From the NCBI GenBank assembly GCA_002305765.1, contig DBQU01000062.1, positions 50,815-114,814 on the forward strand: a stretch of DNA of 64,000 nucleotides. Reading direction: 5' to 3'. This document shows positions 34,536 through 43,500 of the stretch, one piece after another. A program made the translations under genes and the position numbers. Every line of letters begins with the position of its first letter. Position 1 is the first letter of the stretch. Origin of the DNA: Deltaproteobacteria bacterium UBA1386. Its GTDB lineage: Bacteria; Desulfobacterota; Syntrophorhabdia; Syntrophorhabdales; Syntrophorhabdaceae. The notes under the pieces were generated by a model that was not told where the DNA came from, searched no databases, and saw only the letters and a list, made by a program, of their open reading frames with translations.

Positions 34536-35788
34536 AAGGTCCGGCCGCGATCCTTCTGGCAGGCGGAGTGGGAAGCAGGCTCAACATCCTCGTCCGGCAC
34601 AGGGCGAAACCTGCCGTCCCTTTCGGTGGCATATACAGGATAATCGACTTCACCCTCAGCAACATCGGCAATTCGGAAATGACCAGTGTGGCCGTTCTGA
34701 CGCAGTACAAGCCTCTTTCCCTCATGGACCACATAGGCGACGGCTCCTCCTGGGACCTGTCGGGCCGCTCGCGCAGCGTCAAGATCTTCCCCCCCAAGAC
34801 GGGAGAGGAGGACTGGGATTGGTACAAAGGCACAGCCGACGCCGTGCGCCAGAACCTTTCCTTCGTCGTCTCGGCCGAAAGCGATGAGATCATGATCCTG
34901 TCGGGCGACCACGTCTATCACATGGACTACCGCCGGATGGTCTCCTTTCACCGGGAGAAGAAAGCCCGCGTCACCATCGCCGCCATTCCCGTGCCCTGGG
35001 AGGAAACATACCAGTTCGGGACTGCCGTCACAGACGACAGCAACAGGATAGTAAGCTGGGAGGAAAAATCGCCAAGGGCAAGGTCCAACCTCGCCTCGAT
35101 GGGGATATATGTCTTCGACAGGAAATATCTGATCGATCTCCTCGAGGAATCCAAGGAAGATGATTTCGGGCACCACATCATCCCCCGGGCCCTTGAGGAA
35201 AAGGTCGTCTTCGCTTATCCTTTCGACGGATACTGGCGCGACGTGGGCACCGTTCAGGCGTACTGGGACGCGAATATGGACCTTCTTGACCCATCCTCGG
35301 GGATAGACCCGGGATCCTGGAGGACAATGACAAACATAAGCGCCCGGGAACCGGCCTTCGACAGGCCACCCGTCCTGGTATCTTCCGGCGCCCGGGTGGT
35401 GCGTTCCATCCTGTCGCCCGGCTGCACCGTCGAGGGGCATGTGGAGAACTGCGTCCTGTCGCCCGGAGTCGCGGTCGAACGCGGCGCCTTCGTTCGCGAC
35501 TCCATCATAATGCATGATTGCCGCATAGGTGAAGGGGCACGCGTCGAACGCTGCATTTTCGACAAGGAGGTGGTCGTGGGTGCGCATACCACGGTCGGTA
35601 TCGGGGACCCGAAGACGGTCAACCGGACCCACCCGGAACATCTCTACTCGGGCCTCACCATCATCGGAAAACAGTCGATCATCCCCGGAGACATCACCAT
35701 AGGCACAAACTGCATCATCAACCCCATGCTGGGCTCCAGATCCTTCACGGGAGAGGTCGGGAGCGGAACGACCATAACTGGAGCGTGA
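34532..35788 (+). CDS. glgC: Glucose-1-phosphate adenylyltransferase GlgC
   Basis: The 418-residue protein has the intact loop LLAGGVGSRLNILVRHRAKP, then the GGIYRIIDFTLSNIGNSEM segment, WYKGTADAVRQNL, and the catalytic LSGDHVYHMDYRRM. YWRDVGTVQAYWDANMDLL is the sugar-phosphate site. The beta-helix C-terminal domain follows (residues ~300-418). It makes ADP-glucose, the donor for TreT and for glucosylglycerate synthases next door. It is coupled by ATGA overlap to the divergent paralogue, which suggests a hetero-oligomer. Confidence 0.92.
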   Translation: MKGPAAILLAGGVGSRLNILVRHRAKPAVPFGGIYRIIDFTLSNIGNSEMTSVAVLTQYKPLSLMDHIGDGSSWDLSGRSRSVKIFPPKTGEEDWDWYKGTADAVRQNLSFVVSAESDEIMILSGDHVYHMDYRRMVSFHREKKARVTIAAIPVPWEETYQFGTAVTDDSNRIVSWEEKSPRARSNLASMGIYVFDRKYLIDLLEESKEDDFGHHIIPRALEEKVVFAYPFDGYWRDVGTVQAYWDANMDLLDPSSGIDPGSWRTMTNISAREPAFDRPPVLVSSGARVVRSILSPGCTVEGHVENCVLSPGVAVERGAFVRDSIIMHDCRIGEGARVERCIFDKEVVVGAHTTVGIGDPKTVNRTHPEHLYSGLTIIGKQSIIPGDITIGTNCIINPMLGSRSFTGEVGSGTTITGA

Positions 35789-35803
35789 AAGCGAAAGGAA
35801 CAT

Positions 35804-37066
35804 ATGGCTGACACCGCGATCAAGAGAGAGGACATCCAGGCGCGGGTGACCCGGATCGGCAAGGCCGACATACTTGTGGGCATCCCCAGCTACAACAACG
35901 CCCGATCCATCGGCCACGTGGTACGGGCCGTGCAGGCAGGTCTCGCCAAGTATTTCCCCGACCGCAAGACAGTCCTCGTGAATTCCGACGGAGGCTCGAC
36001 GGACGGGACGATGGATGTTGTCCATGACACGACGATCGATGATTTCCGGTCGATCCTCCTTTCCCACCGTGTGGAATCCTTTTCCAAGATGACCATCCCC
36101 TACCACGGGATCCCCGGCAAGGGAAGCGCTTTCAGGACCATCTTCGAGATCGCGCAGGCCCTCGACGTGAAAGCCTGTGCCGTGGTGGACTCCGACCTGC
36201 GCAGCATCACCCCCGAGTGGATAGAACTTCTCGTTAAGCCCGTCATGGAGGACGGCTATGATTACGTCTCTCCCCTTTACCATCGCCACAAGTACGACGG
36301 GACGATCACGAACAGCATCGTCTATCCCCTGACACGGGCCCTCTACGGCAGGAACGTGCGCCAACCCATAGGCGGTGACTTCGGGTTCTCGGGGAAACTC
36401 GCGGGATTCTATCTGTCCAAGGACGTCTGGGAAACCGACGTTGCCCGCTACGGCATAGACATCTGGATGACGACAACGGCCATAGCCAATGACTTCCGGG
36501 TCTGCCAGGCCTTTCTCGGGGCCAAGATCCACGATGCCAAGGACCCGGGGGCGGACCTTTCGGCCATGCTCTACCAGGTCGTGGGGGCAACCTTCGGCCT
36601 CATGGAGGAATACCCGAGAACATGGAAGAGCGTGACACGGACACAGCCGGTGCCCGTATTCGGGTTCACCTACGAGGTCGGCCTCGAACCGGTGAGCGTC
36701 AACATCCAGAGAATGATCGACAAGTTCACACTGGGCGCCAGAGAACTTGTCCCCGTGTGGGAGAACGTCCTGTCCGAAGAGACCCTCGGCTTCCTCAAGG
36801 AACTGGCCGACGCGCCGCAGGACAATTTCCACATGCCTGACGCGGTGTGGGTGGACATCATATACAGCTTCGCCCTGGCCGCGCATCGCAACCTGCTCAA
36901 CAAGGAACACCTTCTCAAGTCGCTGACCCCGCTGTACATAGGACGCACGGCGTCATTCGTGATCGAGGCCTGGGAAAGCAGCGGACCCGAGGTGGAAGAG
37001 AAGATAGAGAACCTCTGCGGGGTATACGAGAAGCTCAAGCCGTCCTTCTCGGACCGCTGGAAGTAA
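35804..37066 (+). CDS. GT2/GT81-like glycosyltransferase, candidate glucosylglycerate synthase
   Basis: The 420-residue protein has a GT-A core: ADILVGIPSYNNARSIGHVV, VNSDGGSTDGTMDV, GIPGKGSAFRTIFEIA and the metal-binding DSD in ACAVVDSDLRSITPEW, then PIGGDFGFSGKLAGFYLS. The layout resembles GT81 enzymes, some of which transfer glucose from ADP-glucose to glycerate in one step. Its place 15 bases after glgC favours an ADP-glucose donor. The C-terminal ~150 residues are helical and unassigned. Another acceptor is possible. Confidence 0.68.
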   Translation: MADTAIKREDIQARVTRIGKADILVGIPSYNNARSIGHVVRAVQAGLAKYFPDRKTVLVNSDGGSTDGTMDVVHDTTIDDFRSILLSHRVESFSKMTIPYHGIPGKGSAFRTIFEIAQALDVKACAVVDSDLRSITPEWIELLVKPVMEDGYDYVSPLYHRHKYDGTITNSIVYPLTRALYGRNVRQPIGGDFGFSGKLAGFYLSKDVWETDVARYGIDIWMTTTAIANDFRVCQAFLGAKIHDAKDPGADLSAMLYQVVGATFGLMEEYPRTWKSVTRTQPVPVFGFTYEVGLEPVSVNIQRMIDKFTLGARELVPVWENVLSEETLGFLKELADAPQDNFHMPDAVWVDIIYSFALAAHRNLLNKEHLLKSLTPLYIGRTASFVIEAWESSGPEVEEKIENLCGVYEKLKPSFSDRWK

Positions 37067-37084
37067 AACGAAAGGGGGCTTTAC

Positions 37085-37792
37085 ATGAATTTTCTTCAGA
37101 GGGTCATTATAGAGCCTTTCGAGAGCTCTTACGAGAAGTTCCTCACATTCATGCCCAATTTCCTCACCTCCCTGGCGCTTCTCATTGTGGGCATCGTCCT
37201 TGCTGCGGTCCTCAGGATGGTCTTTCTAAGGATCTTCCGGGCCATAAACCTCGACAAGGCGGCCCAACGCCTCGGGCTTTTCGACATGCTCCTCAAAGGC
37301 GGGATCAGGGACTCCCTTTCGGCCTTCATCGCAAGGATAATCGGATGGCTCGTCATCTTCACCTTCGCCGTCGTGGCGGTGCAGACGCTCAAGATACCCA
37401 CCGTCGAGCACCTCCTGGAGCGTTTCTTCCTCTATCTCCCCAATGTCTTCACGGCGGCGGTGATCCTTCTCTTCGGCTATCTTTTCAGCAACTTTTTCGG
37501 ACGCGCCGCGCTCATAGCGTCGGTCAACGCGGGAATACAAAGGGCCGGCCTCGTCGGCAGGCTGGTCAAGATCACCGTCTTCATCCTGTCCGCCACAATG
37601 GCGATGGAACAGCTCGGGATCGGCCGTGATACCGTGCTCATAGCCTTTGCCATTATCTTCGGAGGCATTGTCCTGGCCCTCGCCATCGCCTTCGGCTTCG
37701 GCGGAAGGGACATCGCCAGGACCTATCTGCAAAGGACCGTGGGGAAAGAGAAGGAGAATGAAGAGAACCGGGACGACATCAATCCGCTGTAG
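37085..37792 (+). CDS. MscS-like membrane protein with conserved TM-helix repeats
   Basis: The 235-residue protein has about five hydrophobic helices (near residues 24-48, 72-100, 115-140, 155-178, 183-207). The repeated pattern of a membrane helix followed by a Gly/Ala-rich amphipathic stretch (ALAIAFGFGGRDIARTYLQR at the end) resembles the conserved TM-helix family related to MscS channels, but the large cytoplasmic beta domain is missing. In this setting it may release solutes on hypo-osmotic shock. It follows the glycosyltransferase by 18 bases. Confidence 0.72.
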   Translation: MNFLQRVIIEPFESSYEKFLTFMPNFLTSLALLIVGIVLAAVLRMVFLRIFRAINLDKAAQRLGLFDMLLKGGIRDSLSAFIARIIGWLVIFTFAVVAVQTLKIPTVEHLLERFFLYLPNVFTAAVILLFGYLFSNFFGRAALIASVNAGIQRAGLVGRLVKITVFILSATMAMEQLGIGRDTVLIAFAIIFGGIVLALAIAFGFGGRDIARTYLQRTVGKEKENEENRDDINPL

Positions 37793-37794
37793 AG

Positions 37795-37828
37795 TTTTAA
37801 GTTGTCAGGTTTTAGGTTTTAAGTTGAA
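37795..37828. repeat. Single arm of TTTTAAGT-type repeat
   Basis: The sequence after the MscS-like gene contains GTTTTAAGTTG, GGTTTTAGG and TTTTAAGTTGAAG, the same 8-bp theme as at 11060-11152, but no inverted partner lies nearby. It separates two plus-strand genes. Confidence 0.6.
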
Positions 37829-37928
37829 GACCGTCGTTGTCCTGACCCTTATCCGTTCTTTCCATTGACAGGCGGTTGGGGATTCTGCTCTTATTTTGAG
37901 AAATACAACGACAGGGAGATGACGGCGC

Positions 37929-38963
37929 ATGATCGAGTTCAGGATGGTGGAATCGGAAAGTACTTTCCTTGACCCGCGAAAGGGCTTCGAGCCCACTACC
38001 GTACGTTTCCAGGTGCGTGTCGATCCGTTAACGGGCAGGACCTGTCATTTTTCTCATTTCGGCGCCGTCAAAGCCCAGAGACTCGATCTGGCCGGGTATC
38101 ACGATCCCGCCGTAAAGGGTTTCTGTCCCTTCTGCGCCGAACATCGCGAAAGGACAACGCCGAGATTCACGCCCGATGTCGTTCCCGAGGGGAGGCTGGA
38201 GAACGGGGAGGCGCTTCTTATACCCAATCTATTCCCCTATGACATCCACAGCGGTGTCGTCGTCATGACCGACGATCACGTCGTCGGCCTGAAGGACTTC
38301 ACCCGAAAGAGGCTCGATGATGCCTTTTCCCTGGGCATCGACTTCCTGCGCCGCATAGCGGATCTCGACGGTTCGTTGCCCTATCACCTCATGACATGGA
38401 ACTACATGCCCCCTTCGGGGGGAGGCCTCGTTCATCCCCATCAGCAATACTTCGCCACCGCATGCCCCGGCAACCAGTTCATGGATGAGCTGTCCGCATC
38501 ACGACGCTTCGCGGAACGCCACAGGCAGAATTACTGGTATGCCCTCGCGAGACAGGAGGCGACAGGCAACGAGCGGTATATCGCACGGATCGGTTCGGGA
38601 CACTGGATCGCTTCTTTCGTCTCTCTCGGGCTGCTCGGAGAGATCATGTGCATCTTTCCCGACGTCTTTTCCCTCCAGGACCTCACCGACGACGATATCG
38701 ACGACCTCGTTTCCGGACTCGAGCGCGTCTTCCGGTATTTCGAGGAAGCGGGGGTCTTCAGCTTCAACGCGTCGCTCTGTCTCGGCCCCCGCGACCAGGA
38801 GCACTTCAGCTGCTACTTCCGCATCGTCCCCCGGACGTTCCTCAACACGCGTGACTTTGCCCCGGACCTCAATTTCTTCCAGGCCATCCTCTCCGAACCC
38901 ATCTGCGTGGTCCTCCCGGAAGACCTCTGCAGGGAGGTAAAGCCCTACTTCAACCAGGGATAG
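37929..38963 (+). CDS. GalT-like nucleotidylyltransferase of the HIT superfamily
   Basis: The 344-residue protein resembles galactose-1-phosphate uridylyltransferase. The active-site motif is GGLVHPHQQYF (HPHQ; the second His is the expected nucleotidylated residue), CPFCAEH near residue 65 is a likely zinc site, and ALLIPNLFPYDIHSGVVVMT is the first half of the double HIT fold. It could make a UDP- or ADP-sugar for the neighbouring transferases, or be an ATP-adenylyltransferase; the substrate is not determined. A 136-base gap separates it from the channel-like gene. Confidence 0.72.
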   Translation: MIEFRMVESESTFLDPRKGFEPTTVRFQVRVDPLTGRTCHFSHFGAVKAQRLDLAGYHDPAVKGFCPFCAEHRERTTPRFTPDVVPEGRLENGEALLIPNLFPYDIHSGVVVMTDDHVVGLKDFTRKRLDDAFSLGIDFLRRIADLDGSLPYHLMTWNYMPPSGGGLVHPHQQYFATACPGNQFMDELSASRRFAERHRQNYWYALARQEATGNERYIARIGSGHWIASFVSLGLLGEIMCIFPDVFSLQDLTDDDIDDLVSGLERVFRYFEEAGVFSFNASLCLGPRDQEHFSCYFRIVPRTFLNTRDFAPDLNFFQAILSEPICVVLPEDLCREVKPYFNQG

Positions 38964-39176
38964 TTGCAGGTTCAAGGGTTCAAAGACATTTCAAGAGTTC
39001 AAGGGCTCAAGAGTAAAAGAAGAAAACAACGGACGCTTTTGGCGTGTAAGCACGATTCGAGGGAAGGACCGCGAAGGGGGATCGGTTGTCAATACTATTC
39101 GCGTACCGGCCAAAGGCATCCGGCGCCTTTTGGTCTTCTACTCTTGAACTCTTGAACTTTTGAACCCTTGAACTTT
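38964..39176. repeat. Inverted repeat of TTGAACTC-type 8-bp units with inner ~95 bp element
   Basis: The left part (about 38964-39012) has repeated GGTTCAAG and AGTTCAAG; the right part (39140-39176) has four units TTGAACTC, TTGAACTT, TTGAACCC, TTGAACTT, its inverse. Between them, from 39067, is an element that recurs at 40438-40537 beyond the nitroreductase pair. Apart from these repeats I see nothing in the 254-base gap. Confidence 0.8.
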
Positions 39177-39217
39177 CTTTTGCTTGCATGCCCCTCCTTC
39201 TATCCTATAGTTCCTGT

Positions 39218-39790
39218 ATGGATATCATCGAACTGGTCACGAAGAACAGGAGCCACCGGCGGTTTCAGGAGAGCGAACCCATAACCATGGAACAGCTGGA
39301 GGGCCTCGTGGAGCTTGCCCGTCTTTCGCCGTCGGCCGCGAATCTCCAGCCTCTCAAGTTCGTTCTCTCCAACGACCCCGCCCGCAACGCGTCCATTTTC
39401 TCCTGTCTTGCGTGGGAGGATTATATCAGGAACTCCCGCGGGCCTGCCGAAGGCCGTCGGCCGTCGGGATACATCGTCGTCCTCGGTGATACCACCATCA
39501 CGAAGGACTTCTCGTGCAACCACGGGATCGCCGCGCAGAGCATACTCCTCGGCGCCACGGAGATGGGTCTGGGCGGATACATGTTCGCCGGGGTGGATAA
39601 GGCCAGGCTTGCGACTCTTCTCCGTATACCCCGGGAATACGAGATACTGCTCGTCATCGCCCTGGGCGTTCCCAGGGAACGTGTCGTCGTCACGGAGGCC
39701 AGGGACGGCAACATCGCCTATTGGCGCGACATCAACAAGGTCCACCACGTTCCTAAACGCCCCCTGGCGGAGATCATACTGGATCTTTGA
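39218..39790 (+). CDS. Nitroreductase-family FMN oxidoreductase, copy 1
   Basis: The 190-residue protein has the family start ELVTKNRSHRRFQES (FMN-phosphate Arg/Ser), LARLSPSAANLQPLKFVLS and the central HGIAAQSILLGATEMGLGGY helix. The C-terminal HHVPKRPLAEIIL is shared with the next gene. Substrates of such short nitroreductases vary widely (quinones, nitro compounds, flavins). Start ATG 39218 has no Shine-Dalgarno; TATAGT ends six bases before it. About 60 percent of residues match copy 2. Confidence 0.87.
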   Translation: MDIIELVTKNRSHRRFQESEPITMEQLEGLVELARLSPSAANLQPLKFVLSNDPARNASIFSCLAWEDYIRNSRGPAEGRRPSGYIVVLGDTTITKDFSCNHGIAAQSILLGATEMGLGGYMFAGVDKARLATLLRIPREYEILLVIALGVPRERVVVTEARDGNIAYWRDINKVHHVPKRPLAEIILDL

Positions 39791-39796
39791 AAAAAT

Positions 39797-39838
39797 GTTC
39801 CAGGTTCAAGGGTTCCAGAGTTTCAGGTTTTTGAATCT
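39797..39838. repeat. Short TTCAAGGG-type repeat between the nitroreductase genes
   Basis: CCAGGTTCAAGGG, TTCCAGAG and TTTCAGG follow one another with a period near 8. It is a degenerate single arm of the TTGAAC family, lying in the 72-base spacer between the tandem genes. Confidence 0.55.
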
Positions 39839-39862
39839 TACGTCACAGCGATGGGAGATGGC

Positions 39863-40435
39863 ATGACTGTGCTGGAGCTTGTTACGAAGAGCAGGAGTTA
39901 CCGGAGGTTTCACGAGGACAGGACGATCAGTTTGCAGCAGCTGAAGGGGCTTGTCGAGCTTGCCCGCCTTTCGCCCTCGGCGAGGAACCTGCAGCCCTTG
40001 AAGTTCATCCTGTCCCATGACTCCCGGAAGAACGCCGCCATATTCTCGTGCCTTGCATGGGCAGGCTATCTCAAGGACTGGCCGGGCCCCGAGGAAGGCG
40101 AAAGGCCTTCCGCCTATATCATTATCCTCGGGGACGGGTCCCTCACAAAGGACTTCGGCTGCGACCACGGGATCGCCGCCCAGAGCATTTTGCTGGGAGC
40201 GACGGAGACGGGACTCGGCGGATGTATACTCGGCAATATCCAGAGGGACCGCCTGAAAGCCCTTCTGAAGATACCAGATCGGTACGAGATCCTCCTTGTC
40301 GTTGCCCTCGGAGCACCCAAAGAAGAGGTCATCATCGACGAGGTGAAGGAGGGGGACATCAAGTACTGGCGCGACGCCGACAAAGTCCACCACGTGCCGA
40401 AACGCTCCCGGGGGGAACTGATACTCAAGATTTGA
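39863..40435 (+). CDS. Nitroreductase-family FMN oxidoreductase, copy 2
   Basis: The 190-residue protein parallels copy 1 from end to end: ELVTKSRSYRRFHED, LARLSPSARNLQPLKFILS, HGIAAQSILLGATETGLGG, IKYWRDADKVHHVPKRS. It is a tandem duplicate with clear divergence, so the duplication is old. ATG 39863 is preferred because GGGAG lies five bases upstream, though an in-frame ATG occurs at 39851. A ~95 bp repeat follows its stop directly. Confidence 0.87.
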   Translation: MTVLELVTKSRSYRRFHEDRTISLQQLKGLVELARLSPSARNLQPLKFILSHDSRKNAAIFSCLAWAGYLKDWPGPEEGERPSAYIIILGDGSLTKDFGCDHGIAAQSILLGATETGLGGCILGNIQRDRLKALLKIPDRYEILLVVALGAPKEEVIIDEVKEGDIKYWRDADKVHHVPKRSRGELILKI

Positions 40436-40437
40436 AA

Positions 40438-40537
40438 GACCGCGAAGGGGGGTCGGCTGTCAAGGGAATACGTACACCGGCCGAAGGCGCCGGTGCCCTT
40501 TTTGTCTTTTACTCTTGAACTCTGGAGCTCTTGAACC
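40438..40537. repeat. Second copy of the ~95 bp element flanking the nitroreductase pair
   Basis: The element begins GACCGCGAAGGGGG, contains CCGGCCGAAGGCGCCGG and ends TACTCTTGAACTC, and matches 39067-39158 with scattered differences and small gaps. It lies in the same orientation as the first copy. It fills the gap between convergent nitroreductase copy 2 and the hybrid kinase gene, where its hairpin could act as a terminator. Confidence 0.75.
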
Positions 40538-40541
40538 TTCT

Positions 40542-43500
40542 TTATTTCCTGTCCAGAAGTTCCCTCACTTTCTTGAGGAGCAGGGTCGGGGACACGGGTT
40601 TCGAGAGGTATTCCAGGGATTGGTCGCGTATCCCCTTGTCTGTGATGACATCGGCCGCATACCCGCTGACAAAGAGCACCTTCGCATCGGGCCGCATCAT
40701 GATGATCTCGTCATACACCTGTTTGCCGTTTCTCTTCGGCATGACCACGTCGAGGATCGATAGGTCGATCACGTGAGAGAACTCGGTGAAACGCTCGATG
40801 GCCTCCTGTCCGTCGACCGCCTCTATTATGCGATAACCGGCCTTCCGCAGGATCTCGCGCGTAAGCTCACGGACGCTCCTGTTGTCCTCGGCTATCAGGA
40901 TCGTCTCGCTGCCGCCCCGCATGGGCTGAACGCCGGCGCGTCTGCGTTCCGGTCTCCCCTTCGCGACGGGGAGGTAGACCGTGAAGGTCGTTCCTGCCCC
41001 GGGGGCGCTGCAGACATCGATAAAACCGCCATGCTGCTTGACTATACCGTAAACGATGGAGAGGCCGAGACCGGTGCCTTTTCCCGGCTCCTTCGTGGTG
41101 AAGAAAGGCTCGAACATTTTCTCCTGTACGCGGAGGTCGATGCCGCAACCCGTATCGGCGACGGAGAGGACCGCATAATGGCCCGCCTCTCCAAATCCCT
41201 TCAGGGCGATGAAATCCTCATCGATCGATAGGTCGTCGGCTGAGATGAGCAGGGTCCCGCCTTCGGGCATGGCGTCCCGGGAGTTCGTCGTCAGGTTCAT
41301 GAGAAGCTGATATATCTGTGTCGCGTCGGCAAGGACCGTGCAATCCTCGCGGGGAAGGCGGATCTCCAGTCTGATGTCCTCGGGGAGGAGCCTCTCGAGG
41401 AGTCTCTGCACCCCTTGTATTAGATCCCCCAGCATTTGGGGCTTCATCTCCATGACCTGTTTTCTTCCGAAGGCAAGAAGACCGCTGGTGAGCTGCGCTC
41501 CCTTCTCGGATGCCATGCTGATCTCCTCTGCATAGAGCTGACGGGGATCATCTTCATCCAGCTCGGTCTGGAGGAGACCGCAGTAACCCATGATGGTGGT
41601 GAGGATATTGTTGAAGTCGTGAGCCATGCCCCCGGCCAGCTGTCCGACGGCCTCCATTTTCTGGGCCTGCTGAAGCTGCTCCTCGAGTATGGTCTCCTTC
41701 GTGATATCGAGGAGGGTCCCGATGGCGGCCGGTCTGCCCCGATAGTCGAATGAACTCCCCAGCGCCTCCACCCTGGCGATGAGGCCGCTCTTGCGCGTCA
41801 TCCGGAACCTGTACTGGATACTCCCCGCCTCACTACCAAGGCGCTTCCTCAGGTTCTCTTCCACAACATCCCGGTCTTCTCCGTACACAAGATCGAGAGG
41901 CTCCATCCTGTCAACGATCTCATCATAGCTATAACCCGTGATCTCGCAGAACCTCCTGTTCACGTACCGGAAGAGACCGTCCTGGATGATATAGAAGCCG
42001 GCCAGGGACTCCTCGGCGACGGTGCGGTACTTTGCCTCCGACTCCTTAAGCATCTCTCCGGCCCTCTTAAGTTCCGTTACGTCGATGACGACGCCGACAA
42101 TACCTCCGGGAGAGCCGTCAGGCTTGTGGAAGGCGGCCTTCCGGATTATGACGTCATGGGCGCACCCCGAAGGGTCGGTGACCGACCCGTCATACTCGAG
42201 CACGCCCCCTTTCTTCATCAGTTCCCTGTCCTTGCCGGCATGGACCTTCGCCTCCTCCGCGGGAGCGATGTCGAAGACGGTCTTACCCTCCACCGCCTGG
42301 CGCGACACACCGTAGTATTCCTCAAAGGCCCTGTTGCACTGGATGAATCTTCCTTTCGGGTCCTTTATGAAGATGGGGTTCGGCATGGTGTCGATGAAGT
42401 TCTGGAGGAATTCCACCTGCTCCTCCAGCTTCTTCTGGACCTCTATCCGTTTCGTGATGTCCCGCATGAAAACAAGGGTCGCAGGCTCACCCTTGAGGTT
42501 TATCACTGAAACTGCCGCCTCGAAGAATACGACCTTTCCCCTCACATCGATTATCCGCAGCTCGTACCGGGTGGGAACATCCTTGCCCGCCTTGCGCTCC
42601 CGGAGATAGCGTTCTATGCGGTCATAGTCGTCTGGATGGATGAACCGTCCGATGCCCGTTCCCAGGATATCCCCGGCATCACGGACCCCCAACGCCTCGA
42701 CGTACTTTTGATTGGCGTAGACATAGACGCCATCCCTGAATATGGCAACGCAATCATTGGAGTTCTCTATGGCGACGCGGTATCGCTCCTCGCTCTCGCG
42801 CAGGGCCTCCCGCGCCTCCTTCTCCGCGGTGATGTCCGTCACGACGCCTTCGATGTAATGCTCCCTGATGTCGAGACGGGCCGAAATGAGAGCCCAGAAC
42901 AAGCTTCCATCCCGCCTCGACATCAGGACCTCGTCGTTGGCAACCCCCTTGCGCTTGATCGCGTTCAGGAGTCGCTGACGGTCCCGGGGATCGGCATAGA
43001 AGTCCTCCGCATGCAGGTCCTCACTTTCATCGATCCCGAACATCCTCGACAGGGTCAGGTTGGCATCGACGATGCTTCCGTCCGCCAGGGAGCTCCTGAA
43101 CATGCCGACAGGAGAGTTCTCAAAAAGATAACGGTACCTCACCTCCCTTTCCCTCAGCTCTTCCTCTGCTTTCTTCTTCTCCGTGATATCCGTCGCCACG
43201 TGGACAACCCCCAGGAGAGCACCCGACGCGTCCACGATGGGCGCGCAGGAGACAAGGAACGTCCCGTGTATCGTCTCTATCTCCATTTCCACGGTCTCAA
43301 GGTTCCCCCGGGTGAGAAGCGAACGCATGGGGCATCGCTCGGCGGGACCTTTCGTGCCATGCATGACCTCGTAGCATCTTTTCCCGATGAGCTCCCCTTC
43401 AGTGGCGCCCGCTATCTCCTGCGATCTCTTGTTGGCTGCGACGATGATGAATTCTTTGTCGAGGACCAGGATGGGTTGGGGCGTCGCCTTGAGGAAGCTG

